A stretch of 47,239 nt of DNA from JBBROS01 sp038229135 (GTDB lineage: Bacteria > Pseudomonadota > Alphaproteobacteria > Acetobacterales > Acetobacteraceae): positions 1 through 47,239 of the forward strand of contig JBBROS010000029.1 in NCBI GenBank assembly GCA_038229135.1. Direction: 5' to 3'. How positions within the stretch are numbered: position 1 is the first letter of the stretch; every line of letters starts with the position of its first letter. The notes below the pieces were generated by a model. It did not search any database. It was not told the DNA's origin and was given only the letters and a program-made list of their open reading frames with translations. The translations under genes were made by a program, and so were the position numbers. Shown here one piece after another: positions 37,356-46,627 of the stretch.

Positions 37356-38275
37356 TCCGCCCCCTCACCTGCGTCTGCATGCTGCTCGCCGCCGGGTCCG
37401 GCCTTTATCTCTACCAGACGAAGCACCGCTCCCAGATGCTCGACCGCGAGATCGCGCGCACGCTGAAGCAGACGGACGCGGCGCGGGACCGCATAGGCGT
37501 GCTCCGCGGCGAGTGGGCGCTGCTCAACGAGCCCGAGCGCCTCGCCGACCTGGCCCGCCAGCATCTGGTGCTCCGCACTCTGGCGCCCACGCAGTTCGTG
37601 GCCGCGTCGGACCTCGGCGCACGGCTCCCCGCCCCGCTGCCGCCGGGCAGCATGCCGCCCGCCTGGGCCGACGAGCCCATCGTCGCGGCCGCCCCACCCG
37701 CGCCGGCTCCCGCGGCCGCACCCGCCACGAAGCTGGCCCTCGCCCCCGCCCTCTCCTCCATGCCGTCACCGTCCCCAGCCGCACCGGCGGTTCTCCCGAC
37801 GCCTCCGGCCACCCAGGTGGCGCCCGCCAACCCCGCTTCCCAGGTGGCGCCCGCGAACCCCGCTTCCGCCCAGGCCAAGTCGGCGCCGAAGCCGGCCGCC
37901 GTCGCGGAACGCGTCGCGAAGCCTGCGCCCAGGCCGGAGGCGCCCGCGTCCCTTGCCGCCGCCCCCACGCCGAACTCGACGCCTGGCGCGGTGCAGGTCA
38001 CCCACTCTGCCAGCGGGTCATCGGGCAGCGGCGCCCCGGGTGCCGTGGCCAGCCCCGCGACGGGCCAGCCCTGGCCCGCGGCCCAGCGCTTCACCGCGCC
38101 GGTCGTCGCCGTCGCCGCCCGCCCGGCCGAGACGGCCCGGCCGTTCGTCGCGCCGGCTGCCACGCCGGTTTCCGTGCAGGCCGCAAGCTCGAGCCCGCAA
38201 GCCAGCGCACTCGGCGGCTCCCGCTCCATCGCCCTCCCCGCGCCGGTGCCCTTCGGCGCGGCCAGCGCCCGCTAG
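37352..38275 (+). CDS. ftsL: Cell division protein FtsL-like with long Ala/Pro tail
   Basis: 307 residues. The N-terminus is a short cytoplasmic end and one membrane helix (LTCVCMLLAAGSGLYLY), then a coiled coil with the alphaproteobacterial FtsL pattern ALLNEPERLADLARQHL and LAPTQFV. FtsL forms the FtsB-FtsL-FtsQ complex at the divisome. The part after residue ~95 is an unusually long Ala/Pro-rich, probably unstructured, periplasmic tail of ~200 residues; typical FtsL is ~110-140. Within it a 27-bp tandem duplication (37814-37867) encodes QVAPANPAS twice. The identification rests on the motif and position between rsmH and ftsI rather than overall similarity. Confidence 0.82.
   Translation: MIRPLTCVCMLLAAGSGLYLYQTKHRSQMLDREIARTLKQTDAARDRIGVLRGEWALLNEPERLADLARQHLVLRTLAPTQFVAASDLGARLPAPLPPGSMPPAWADEPIVAAAPPAPAPAAAPATKLALAPALSSMPSPSPAAPAVLPTPPATQVAPANPASQVAPANPASAQAKSAPKPAAVAERVAKPAPRPEAPASLAAAPTPNSTPGAVQVTHSASGSSGSGAPGAVASPATGQPWPAAQRFTAPVVAVAARPAETARPFVAPAATPVSVQAASSSPQASALGGSRSIALPAPVPFGAASAR
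37814..37867. repeat. 27-bp tandem duplication within ftsL
   Basis: Two copies (37814-37840 and 37841-37867) differing at one base, encoding nine residues each, in frame. Confidence 0.9.
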
Positions 38276-38281
38276 CCCCGC

Positions 38282-40306
38282 TTGACCGCGCCCCAGGCCC
38301 CGCCGCCCGACGCTCCCCCGCCCTCGCCCGGCGCGCGCCGGCGCACGGCCGGCACGCGCTCCGGCACGCAACACGATACGCGGCCGAGCACGCGCCCGGG
38401 CCCGCCCTCCCCGCGCGACCCGCTCGACCAGACCCGGTCGCGCCTGCTTCTCGCCGCCGGCGGCTTCTCCATCCTGTTCGCCGCCGCCGCGGTGAAGCTG
38501 GCGCTCGCCACCGTCATCGTCCCCGCCCAGCCGCGCCGTGCCGAGCGCCCCCGCCTGCCCGAACCCAATGCCGCCATGGCACCCGGCCAGCTCGCCTCGG
38601 CCAACCCAGGGGCCACCCCGGGCGACGCCCAGCCCGCCTCCAGCCCAGCCCCGCTCGCCAGCCGCCCCGACATGCCCCGCACCCGCGCCATGATCGTGGA
38701 CCGCAACGGCGAGATCCTAGCCCTCTCCCTGCCGACCGCCGGGCTGTATGCGAACCCCCGCGAGATGATCGACCCGGCCGACGCCGCCCGGCGCCTGAAG
38801 CAGGCCATCCCGCGGCTCGACCTCGAGGTGGTGCGCGCCCGCCTCGGCGCTGAAAAGCAGTTCGTCTACCTGGCCCGCAACATCACCCCGCGCGAGCAGC
38901 TCGCCGTCAACAACCTCGGCATCCCCGGCATCTACTTCCAGGCGACCGAGCGCCGCCGCTATCCGCAGGGCCGGGTCGCTGCCCACGTGGTCGGCGCGGT
39001 CGACGTGGATGCCAAGGGCGTGGCCGGCGTCGAGCGCTTCTTCGACCAGCGCCTCCGGGAGGATCAGGAGCCGCTGCGCCTCTCGCTCGACGTCCGCGTC
39101 CAGGCCGCCGTGCGGGACGAGCTCAGCAAGTCCATGGCCGAGTTCCAGGCCATCGGCGCATGCGGCATCGTCATGGACGTCCGCACCGGCGAGGTCATCG
39201 CCATGGTGAGCCTGCCCGACTTCGACGCGAACAAGCCCGGCGAGGCCAAGCAGGAGGAGCGGTTCAACCGCGCCGTCACCGGCATGTACGAGCCCGGCAG
39301 CACCTTCAAGCTGCAAACGGCCGCCATGGCGCTCGACGTCGGCAGCGCCCAGCTCTGGTCCATCTTCGACGCCGCGCACGACATCAAGATCGGCCGGTTC
39401 ACCATCCAGGATTTCCAGGGCAAGAAACGCGCCCTCGCCTTCCCCGAGGTCATCGCCTACTCGTCCAACCTCGGGGCGGCCCACATGGCGCAGGCTGTCG
39501 GCTCCGAGCGGCAGCGCTCCTGGCTGCAGGCCATGGGCATGTTCACCCGCGTCGGCATCGAACTGCCCGAGCAGGGCCAGCCCATCGTGCAGCGCGCCGA
39601 GAACTGGAAGGAGATCGCGACCATGACGGTCGGCTTCGGCCACGGCATCGCAGTCAGCCCGCTGCACGTCGTCCGCGGCACCGCGGCCCTGGCCAATGGC
39701 GGCCTCGTGCTCCGCCCCACCATCCTCGCCCCCGAGCCCGGCGGTGCCCCCCGCGAGGGCACGCGCGTGATGAAGCAGGTCACGAGCGACACGGTCCGCA
39801 AGCTGATGCGCCTCGTCGTCACGGACGGCTACGGCAAGCCGGCCGACGTGGCGGGCTACTTCGTGGGCGGCAAGACGGGCACGGCCGAGAAGACGACGGC
39901 GCACGGCTATAAGAAACACGCGAACATCAGCGCCTTCATGAGCGTGTTCCCCATGAACGCGCCGAAATACGCCGTGTACTTCATGCTGGACGAACCCAAG
40001 GGCAACGCCAGCACCGGCGGCTACTCCACCGCCGGCGCCGTCAGCGCCCCGGGCGCCGGCCGCGTCATCGCGCGCATCGCCCCCATGCTGGGCCTGATGC
40101 CCGAGACCACGACCGCCGCCGCCACCCAGGCCACCCTCGCCATGCCCATGGCCCCCGGCCGCCCCGCCGGGTTCCGGGACCCCCCGAAGGAGGCGCCCGT
40201 CGCCCGCGCGCCGAAGTCCGCCGCCCCCGTCCCGGCCACCACCCCGGCGCCGGCAGCACCCGTGCACCAGCGCGAGGCCCTGCTTGTCCCCGCAATCGCC
40301 CGCTGA
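38282..40306 (+). CDS. ftsI: Septal peptidoglycan transpeptidase PBP3 (FtsI)
   Basis: 674 residues. A Pro-rich cytoplasmic N-terminus, one membrane helix (FSILFAAAAVKLALATVI), the class B PBP dimerisation domain and a transpeptidase domain with all three motifs: Ser340-x-x-Lys343 (PGSTFK), Ser394-x-Asn396 (SSN) and Lys531-Thr-Gly (GKTGTAEK). It cross-links septal peptidoglycan together with FtsW. The N-terminal (~50 residues) and C-terminal (~60 residues) extensions are low-complexity Ala/Pro. The start TTG at 38282 is six bases after the ftsL stop. The residues from GGFSI match the family regardless of start. FtsI is a beta-lactam target. Confidence 0.95.
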   Translation: MTAPQAPPPDAPPPSPGARRRTAGTRSGTQHDTRPSTRPGPPSPRDPLDQTRSRLLLAAGGFSILFAAAAVKLALATVIVPAQPRRAERPRLPEPNAAMAPGQLASANPGATPGDAQPASSPAPLASRPDMPRTRAMIVDRNGEILALSLPTAGLYANPREMIDPADAARRLKQAIPRLDLEVVRARLGAEKQFVYLARNITPREQLAVNNLGIPGIYFQATERRRYPQGRVAAHVVGAVDVDAKGVAGVERFFDQRLREDQEPLRLSLDVRVQAAVRDELSKSMAEFQAIGACGIVMDVRTGEVIAMVSLPDFDANKPGEAKQEERFNRAVTGMYEPGSTFKLQTAAMALDVGSAQLWSIFDAAHDIKIGRFTIQDFQGKKRALAFPEVIAYSSNLGAAHMAQAVGSERQRSWLQAMGMFTRVGIELPEQGQPIVQRAENWKEIATMTVGFGHGIAVSPLHVVRGTAALANGGLVLRPTILAPEPGGAPREGTRVMKQVTSDTVRKLMRLVVTDGYGKPADVAGYFVGGKTGTAEKTTAHGYKKHANISAFMSVFPMNAPKYAVYFMLDEPKGNASTGGYSTAGAVSAPGAGRVIARIAPMLGLMPETTTAAATQATLAMPMAPGRPAGFRDPPKEAPVARAPKSAAPVPATTPAPAAPVHQREALLVPAIAR

Positions 40307-40307
40307 G

Positions 40308-41738
40308 ATGCTGGCCGCACTCGGACTCGTGGCCCCGCCGGGCCTGCCGCCTTGCCTCACCGGCATCACGGCCGATAGCCGCCAGGTCCGCCCCGGCATG
40401 CTCTACGCCGCGCTGCCCGGCACAAGAGCCGACGGCCGCAGCTTCATCCCGCAGGCCGTCGCCGCCGGGGCCGCCGCCGTGCTGGCGGCGCAGGGCACGA
40501 CCTGGCCAGAGGGCGCGCCCACCCGCCCCTTGATCGAGGCCGCCGACCCCCGCCAGGCCCTTGCCCGCCTTGCAGCGCTCCACGCCGGCCCGCAGCCGCG
40601 CAGCCTGGTGGCCATCACCGGCACCAACGGCAAGACCAGCACCGCCGAGTTCACCCGCCAGCTCCTCGCGGCCGCCGGGGTGCAGGCTGCAAGCCTGGGC
40701 ACCCTCGGCACGATCGGCCCGGACGGCCCGCGCGGCCCTGGCCTGACCACGCCCGACCCCGTCACCCTCGCCGAAACGCTTGCTGCCCTCGCCCGCGAGG
40801 GCGTCACGGCCGCGGCCCTCGAGGCGTCGTCCCACGGCCTCGACCAGCGCCGGCTGGACGGCGTGGCACTCACGGCCGCCGCTTTCACGAACCTCACCCG
40901 CGACCACCTCGACTACCACGGCAACATGGAGACCTACCGCGCCGCCAAGTTGCGCCTGTTCGACACGCTGCTCCCCCAAGGTGCCCCCGCTGTCGCGAGC
41001 ACGACACTCGATGACACCACGCTTGCGGCCCTCCGCGCCATCGCCGCCAGGCGCGGCCTCTCGCTCCGCACCGTCGGCGAGGGCGGCACACACATCCACC
41101 TCGTCTCCGCAACGCCACGCCCCGACGGCCAGGCCCTCGTGCTCGAGGCCGAAGGACGCCGCCTCGACCTCCTGCTGCCGCTCCCCGGCCGCTTCCAGGC
41201 CGACAACGCCCTGGTCGCCGCCGCCCTTGCGGAAGCCGCCGGCGTGCCGGACGCCCTCGCCCTGCTACCCCGCCTCCAGGGCGTCCGGGGCCGCATGGAG
41301 CGCGTCGCCACCCACGACGGCGCCACCGTCTACGTGGACTACGCCCACACGCCGGACGCCCTCGACCGCCTCCTTGCGGCCCTCCGCCCGCACACGCCGG
41401 GCCGCCTGGTCCTCGTCTTCGGCGCCGGCGGCGACCGCGACCCCGGCAAACGCCCCCTGATGGGCCAATCAGCCCGCGCCGCGGACGTCGCCATCGTGAC
41501 CGACGACAACCCCCGCACCGAGGACCCGGCCGCCATCCGCGCCGCAATCCGCACCGCCATTCCGGACGCGCAGGACATTGGAGACCGCGCCGAGGCCATC
41601 GCCGCCGCCCTCGCCCTCCTCCGCCCCGGCGACACCCTCGCCATCGCCGGCAAGGGCCATGAGCCCGGCCAGACCATCGGCACCACCACCCACCCGTTCG
41701 ACGATGCCGACACCGTCCGTGCGCTGGTGTCCCGATGA
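40308..41738 (+). CDS. murE: UDP-N-acetylmuramoyl-L-alanyl-D-glutamate-2,6-diaminopimelate ligase
   Basis: 476 residues of the Mur ligase family. The P-loop is VAITGTNGKTSTAEF, the central domain has LEASSHGLDQRRLDG and NLTRDHLDYHG, and the C-terminal domain carries the DNPR motif at 400-403 that selects meso-diaminopimelate over lysine. It adds meso-DAP to the UDP-MurNAc peptide in the cytoplasm using ATP. ATG 40308 lies one base after the ftsI stop; TTG 40284 would overlap ftsI by eight codons. The gene overlaps murF by four bases (ATGA). Confidence 0.96.
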   Translation: MLAALGLVAPPGLPPCLTGITADSRQVRPGMLYAALPGTRADGRSFIPQAVAAGAAAVLAAQGTTWPEGAPTRPLIEAADPRQALARLAALHAGPQPRSLVAITGTNGKTSTAEFTRQLLAAAGVQAASLGTLGTIGPDGPRGPGLTTPDPVTLAETLAALAREGVTAAALEASSHGLDQRRLDGVALTAAAFTNLTRDHLDYHGNMETYRAAKLRLFDTLLPQGAPAVASTTLDDTTLAALRAIAARRGLSLRTVGEGGTHIHLVSATPRPDGQALVLEAEGRRLDLLLPLPGRFQADNALVAAALAEAAGVPDALALLPRLQGVRGRMERVATHDGATVYVDYAHTPDALDRLLAALRPHTPGRLVLVFGAGGDRDPGKRPLMGQSARAADVAIVTDDNPRTEDPAAIRAAIRTAIPDAQDIGDRAEAIAAALALLRPGDTLAIAGKGHEPGQTIGTTTHPFDDADTVRALVSR

Positions 41739-43108
41739 GCCTCTGGACCAGCGCCGCCATCGCCGAGGCCACGGGCGGGCACCTCACGGCATCGTTCGAA
41801 GCCTCCGGCGTCTCCATCGACACGCGCACGCTCCGGCCTGGGGACCTGTTCGTCGCCCTCGTCGCTTCGTCGGACGGCCACGCCCACGCCGCCCAGGCCC
41901 TCGGCCTCGGCGCCGCAGCCGTTCTGGTCGTGCGCACGGACACGCTGCCCGCAGGCGCACCGGCCGTGGTGGCCCCGGACACCCTTCATGCCCTCACCGC
42001 CCTCGGCCAAGCCGGCCGCGCCCGGTTCGCGAACCCGGTCATCGCCGTTACCGGCAGCGTGGGCAAGACCACCACCAAGGAGATGCTCCGGGCCGCCCTG
42101 GCCCCGTTCGGACCCGTCCACGCCGCCGAGGCCAGCTACAACAACCACTGGGGCGTCCCCCTCACCCTCGCCCGCCTGCCGCCCGAGGCCGCCGCCTGCG
42201 TCGCCGAGATCGGCATGAACAACCCCGGCGAGATCTTCCCCCTGGCCCGCCTCGCCGCACCGCAGATCGGCATCGTCACCGCCATCGCCAGCGCCCATAT
42301 CGGCCATCTCGGCAGCCTCGACGCGATCGCCCAGGAAAAGGCATCGCTCCTCGCCGCCCTGCCGCCCTCCGGCACGGCCGTCATCCCGCACGCCTCCCCG
42401 TTCGACGCCGTGCTCCGCGCCGCCGCCCCCGCCACAGGCCGCGTGCTCACGTTCGGCACCAGCGCGGCCGCCGACGCCCACCCGACGTCGCTCGAGTCAG
42501 GCCCCGACGGCACCACCGTCCAGGCCGACATTGCCGGGCAACCGGTCCGCTTCCGCCTGCACGCCCCGGGCGCCCACATGGTGGCCAACGCACTCGCCAC
42601 CCTGCTCGCCGCCCACGCCGCCGGGCTGGAGCCGCAGCGCGCCGCCGCCGCCCTCGAGGCCTTCCGACCCGGCCCCGGCCGCGGCCTCCGCCGCCAGCTC
42701 TCCGGCGGCATCACCCTGCTCGACGAAAGCTACAACGCCAGCGTCGCCTCCATCCGCGCCGCGCTGGCCGTCCTCGCCACCCTCCCCGCCACCCGCCGCA
42801 TCGCCGTCCTGGGCGACATGCTCGAGTTGGGCGCGTTCGCACAGACCGAACACGAATCCCTCGCCCCCGATGTGGCGCGCGCCGCCGACTTGCTCTATGC
42901 GTGCGGCCCCCACACCCGGGCGCTTTACGACCGGGTGCCGCCCGCCCTCCGCGCCGCCCATGCCGCAAGCGCCGAGGACCTGGCGCCCATCGTCGCCCTG
43001 GCCGTGCGCCCGGGCGACGCGGTGCTGGTCAAGGGCAGCCTCGGCAGCCGCATGCGCGTCATCGTGCAGGCGCTCGAGGTCCATCATCCTCATGGAGCGC
43101 CCGGCTAG
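41735..43108 (+). CDS. murF: UDP-N-acetylmuramoyl-tripeptide-D-alanyl-D-alanine ligase
   Basis: 457 residues. The ATP loop is IAVTGSVGKTTTKEML, the adjacent signature is EASYNNHWGVPLTL, and EIGMNNPGEI and ASAHIGHLGS are in the central domain; the C-terminal part has LLDESYNASVAS and LGDMLELG. It adds D-Ala-D-Ala to the muropeptide precursor, finishing the pentapeptide. ATG 41735 overlaps the murE stop. The TAG stop overlaps the mraY GTG (TAGTG). All parts of a functional Mur ligase are present. Confidence 0.96.
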   Translation: MSLWTSAAIAEATGGHLTASFEASGVSIDTRTLRPGDLFVALVASSDGHAHAAQALGLGAAAVLVVRTDTLPAGAPAVVAPDTLHALTALGQAGRARFANPVIAVTGSVGKTTTKEMLRAALAPFGPVHAAEASYNNHWGVPLTLARLPPEAAACVAEIGMNNPGEIFPLARLAAPQIGIVTAIASAHIGHLGSLDAIAQEKASLLAALPPSGTAVIPHASPFDAVLRAAAPATGRVLTFGTSAAADAHPTSLESGPDGTTVQADIAGQPVRFRLHAPGAHMVANALATLLAAHAAGLEPQRAAAALEAFRPGPGRGLRRQLSGGITLLDESYNASVASIRAALAVLATLPATRRIAVLGDMLELGAFAQTEHESLAPDVARAADLLYACGPHTRALYDRVPPALRAAHAASAEDLAPIVALAVRPGDAVLVKGSLGSRMRVIVQALEVHHPHGAPG

Positions 43109-44196
43109 TGCTGTTCAACATCGCCCGCGGCTTCACGGACCAGTTCATCCTGGCCAACCTCGTCCGCTACATCACCTTCCGCTCGGGCGCAGCCTGCCTC
43201 ACCGCCCTCGTGCTCAGCCTCGTGCTCGGCCCCGTCGTCATCCGCTGGCTCCGATCCGTCCAGCGCGGCGGCCAGCCCATCCGGGAGGACGGGCCCGAGC
43301 GCCACATCATCGAGAAGAAGGGCACCCCCACCATGGGCGGCGTCCTCATCCTCCTCAGCCTCACCTTCAGCACCCTGCTCTGGGCGGACCTCCGCAACGG
43401 CTACGTCTGGGCCGTGCTCGGCCTCACGCTCGGCTACGGCGCGATCGGCTTCGCCGACGACTTCCTGAAGCTCTCGCGCCGCAACACCAAGGGCGTATCG
43501 GCCCGCGTGAAGCTCGCGCTTCAGCTCGCCATGGGCCTGGTCTGCGCCGTGGTCATCATGCAACTCGGGCGCGGCCCCCTGGCCACCGGCCTCACCATCC
43601 CGGTGTTCAAGGAAGTGCTGATCCCGCTCGGGCTCGCCTTCCCGCTGGTCGGCATGGTCGTCATGGTCGGATCCAGCAACGCCGTGAACCTCACCGACGG
43701 GCTCGACGGCCTCGCCATCGTGCCCACCATCATCGCCGCGGGGGTGTTCGCGCTCATCGCCTATCTCGTCGGCAACCGCGTCTTCGCCGATTACCTGCAG
43801 CTGCACCCCGTGCCGGGTGTGGGCGAGCTCGGCGTGTTCCTGGCAGCCCTCGTGGGCGCCGGCCTCGGCTTCCTGTGGTTCAACGCACCGCCCGCCGCCG
43901 TGTTCATGGGCGACACCGGCAGCCTCGCCCTCGGCGGCGCCCTCGGGGCGGTGGCGGTCGCCACCAAGCACGAGGTGGTGCTCGCCATCGTGGGCGGCCT
44001 GTTCGTGGTCGAGACGGTGTCGGTCATCATCCAGGTGTTCTGGTTCAAGCGCACCGGCCGCCGCGTGTTCCTGATGGCGCCGCTGCACCACCATTACGAG
44101 AAGAAGGGCTGGTCCGAGCCCACCATCGTCATCCGCTTCTGGATCGTGTCGATGATCCTGGCCCTCGTCGGCCTCGCCACGTTGAAGATCCGATGA
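43108..44196 (+). CDS. mraY: Phospho-N-acetylmuramoyl-pentapeptide transferase
   Basis: 362 residues, a ten-helix membrane enzyme. It joins phospho-MurNAc-pentapeptide to undecaprenyl phosphate, forming lipid I. Landmarks are KKGTPTMGG, the Asp pair in GFADDFLKLS, NAVNLTDGLDGLA, FMGDTGSLALGG and the HHH motif in LMAPLHHHYEKKGWSE. The start is a GTG at 43108 overlapping the murF stop by one base; the first residues LFNIARGFTDQF fit the family. Overlaps murD by ATGA. Confidence 0.97.
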   Translation: MLFNIARGFTDQFILANLVRYITFRSGAACLTALVLSLVLGPVVIRWLRSVQRGGQPIREDGPERHIIEKKGTPTMGGVLILLSLTFSTLLWADLRNGYVWAVLGLTLGYGAIGFADDFLKLSRRNTKGVSARVKLALQLAMGLVCAVVIMQLGRGPLATGLTIPVFKEVLIPLGLAFPLVGMVVMVGSSNAVNLTDGLDGLAIVPTIIAAGVFALIAYLVGNRVFADYLQLHPVPGVGELGVFLAALVGAGLGFLWFNAPPAAVFMGDTGSLALGGALGAVAVATKHEVVLAIVGGLFVVETVSVIIQVFWFKRTGRRVFLMAPLHHHYEKKGWSEPTIVIRFWIVSMILALVGLATLKIR

Positions 44197-45506
44197 CCTG
44201 GGGCCCGATCTTCGCCGGCCGTCGCTACGCCGTGGTCGGCCTCGGCCGCAACGGCCTGCCTGCCGCACAGGCGCTGGCCGCCATGGGCGCCGACGTGGCC
44301 GTGTGGGACGATCGTGGCAGCCCGACGGGGTTTCCGGCCCACGACCCGGCGCTGGGCTACGCCGGGTTCGACGCGCTGGTGCTGAGCCCCGGCATCCCGC
44401 ACACCCACCCGGCGCCGCACCCGGCCGCTGCAGCCGCCCGCGCCGCCGGCATCCCGATCCTCTCGGACGCCGAGCTCCTCTTCCAGGCCGTCCGCGCTGC
44501 CGGCAGCCGCGCCCGCTTCGTCGGCATCACCGGCACCAACGGCAAGAGCACCACCACGGCGCTGCTGCACCACATCTTGCAACAGGCTGGACAAGAGGCT
44601 GGCTACGAATCCGCGGCAGGCGGCAATCTCGGCCCCGCCGCCCTCGCCCTGCCCCTGTTGAGCGACGCCGGCGTCTATGTGCTGGAGATGTCGTCCTACA
44701 TGCTCGAGCGCCTGACGACCCTCCGCTTCGACGCCGCCGCCCTGCTGAACGTCAGCCCCGACCACCTGGACCGCCATGGCGGCCTCGAGGGCTACGTGGC
44801 CGCCAAGCGCCATGTCTTCGACCGCCAGGGCCCGAACGACACCGCCGTGCTCGGCATCGACGACCCCGTCTGCGCCGGCCTCGCCCGCGAGATGCCGCAC
44901 GCCGTCACCGTCTCCGGCCACGCGCCCGGCCTCGACCTCTCGGACGCCCCTACCCTCCCAGGTCCGCACAACGCGCAGAACGCCGCCGCTGCCGCCGCGC
45001 TGGCCCGCGCCTTGGGTGTTTCCGACGCTGCCATCGCCTCCGGCCTTCGCAGCTTCCCCGGCCTCCCGCATCGCCAGGCCCGCATCGCCACCCGGGGCGG
45101 CATCGCGTTCATCGACGACAGCAAGGCCACCAATGCCGATGCGGCCGCCCGCGCGCTCGCCTGCTACCCCCGCCTCGTCTGGATCGCCGGCGGCCAGGCC
45201 AAGGCGGGCGGCATCGAGTCGCTGGCACCCCTCTTCCCGCGCATCGCCCACGCCCTCCTGATCGGCCGCGACGCTCCCATGCTCGCCGCCACGCTCGAGG
45301 CCGCCGCCGTGCCCCACACCATCGTCCACACGCTCGAGGCCGCGGTCCCCGAGGCCGCCACCCTGGCCCGCCGGCTCGAGGCACCCACGGTCCTGCTCTC
45401 CCCGGCCTGCGCCAGCTTCGACCAGTTCTCCGGTTTCGAGGCCCGCGGCGAGCGCTTCAGCCGCCTCGTGCACGCCCTCCACCAAACCTCCGAGCAGGCC
45501 GCCTGA
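44193..45506 (+). CDS. murD: UDP-N-acetylmuramoylalanine-D-glutamate ligase
   Basis: 437 residues. The N-terminal Rossmann-like domain recognises UDP-MurNAc-Ala (YAVVGLGRNGLPAA, LVLSPGIPHTHP), the P-loop is FVGITGTNGKSTTTALL, the central domain has EMSSYMLERL and LNVSPDHLDRHG, and the C-terminal domain contains DDSKATNADAAARAL and LSPACASFDQF. It adds D-Glu to the precursor. ATG 44193 overlaps mraY (ATGA); the stop overlaps ftsW (TGATG). Confidence 0.96.
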   Translation: MTWGPIFAGRRYAVVGLGRNGLPAAQALAAMGADVAVWDDRGSPTGFPAHDPALGYAGFDALVLSPGIPHTHPAPHPAAAAARAAGIPILSDAELLFQAVRAAGSRARFVGITGTNGKSTTTALLHHILQQAGQEAGYESAAGGNLGPAALALPLLSDAGVYVLEMSSYMLERLTTLRFDAAALLNVSPDHLDRHGGLEGYVAAKRHVFDRQGPNDTAVLGIDDPVCAGLAREMPHAVTVSGHAPGLDLSDAPTLPGPHNAQNAAAAAALARALGVSDAAIASGLRSFPGLPHRQARIATRGGIAFIDDSKATNADAAARALACYPRLVWIAGGQAKAGGIESLAPLFPRIAHALLIGRDAPMLAATLEAAAVPHTIVHTLEAAVPEAATLARRLEAPTVLLSPACASFDQFSGFEARGERFSRLVHALHQTSEQAA

Positions 45507-46627
45507 TGCCCGCACTCTCCCGCGCCGATACCTCCGTCCTGGGCCGCTGGTGGTGGACGGTCGACCGCTGGACGCTGTTCGCCGTCGCCACCCTCATCGG
45601 CTTCGGCTACGTCATGATGCTCGCCGCATCCCCGGCCGTCGCCGAGCGCATCCACCAGTCGCGCGACATGTTCATCCTGAAGCAGGTCGTGTTCCTGGCC
45701 CTGGCCGGGGCCGTCGTCGTCGCCGTCTCCCTGCTCTCGCCCCGTGGGGTCCGCCGCCTCGCGCTGCTCGGCTGCCTCGGCGCCATCCTGTTCACCGCGC
45801 TCACCCTCGTCATCGGCACCGAGATCAAGGGCGCCCGCCGCTGGATCGCGCTGCCCGGTTTCTCGCTGCAGCCGAGCGAGTTCCTCAAGCCCTGCCTCGC
45901 AGTCGTCACCGCCTGGCTCATCAGCGAGGGCATCCGCTCCCGTTTCCCCGGGCGACTTCTCGCCTGCGGTGTCTTCGCCCTGATTGCCATGCTGCTGAAG
46001 TCCCAGCCGGACATGGGCATGCTCGCCGTCGTCGGCGTCGTGTTCTTCACCCAGCTCTTCGTGGGCGGCCTCAACGTGGTCCTGGTCGGCGTGGGCCTGG
46101 GAGGGATTGGGGCCGCCGCCGTCGCCGCCTACTCGCTCTTCCCCCACGTCCGCAGCCGCGTCACCCGCTTCATCGACCCGGCGTCCGGTGACTCCTACCA
46201 GGTCAACACCGCCCTCGAGGCGTTCGGCAATGGCGGCCTGCTCGGCCGCGGCCCCGGCGAGGGCCGCGTCAAGGACGCCCTGCCCGACGCCCATGCGGAC
46301 TTCGTCTTCGCCGTCATGGGCGAGGAGTTCGGCCTCGTGCTCTGCCTCGTCGCCCTCGGCCTGTTCGCCTTCATCGTGCTCCGCGGCCTGCTCCGCCTGC
46401 TCGCCGAGCAGGACCTGTTCATCGTGCTCGCCGCGGCCGGGTTGGTCACGAGCTTCGGCCTGCAGGCCTTCGTGAACATCGCAAGCTCGCTCCACCTCAT
46501 CCCCACCAAGGGGATGACGCTCCCGTTCGTCAGCTATGGCGGCTCCTCGGTGCTGGCCGTGGCCCTCGGCATCGGCATGCTGCTGGCCCTCACGCGCCGC
46601 CGCACGCGCACGGAGGATTGGCGATGA
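45506..46627 (+). CDS. ftsW: Peptidoglycan glycosyltransferase FtsW
   Basis: 373 residues of the SEDS family, predicted with ~10 membrane helices. It polymerises lipid II at the septum with FtsI. Conserved parts are GARRWIALPGFSLQPSEFLK, SQPDMGM, the large periplasmic loop region FGNGGLLGRGPGEGRVKDALPDAHADFVFAV (key part LPDAHADFVFAV) and the C-terminal IPTKGMTLPFVSYGGSS. The start ATG 45506 shares a base with the murD stop. The end overlaps murG. Confidence 0.96.
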   Translation: MPALSRADTSVLGRWWWTVDRWTLFAVATLIGFGYVMMLAASPAVAERIHQSRDMFILKQVVFLALAGAVVVAVSLLSPRGVRRLALLGCLGAILFTALTLVIGTEIKGARRWIALPGFSLQPSEFLKPCLAVVTAWLISEGIRSRFPGRLLACGVFALIAMLLKSQPDMGMLAVVGVVFFTQLFVGGLNVVLVGVGLGGIGAAAVAAYSLFPHVRSRVTRFIDPASGDSYQVNTALEAFGNGGLLGRGPGEGRVKDALPDAHADFVFAVMGEEFGLVLCLVALGLFAFIVLRGLLRLLAEQDLFIVLAAAGLVTSFGLQAFVNIASSLHLIPTKGMTLPFVSYGGSSVLAVALGIGMLLALTRRRTRTEDWR

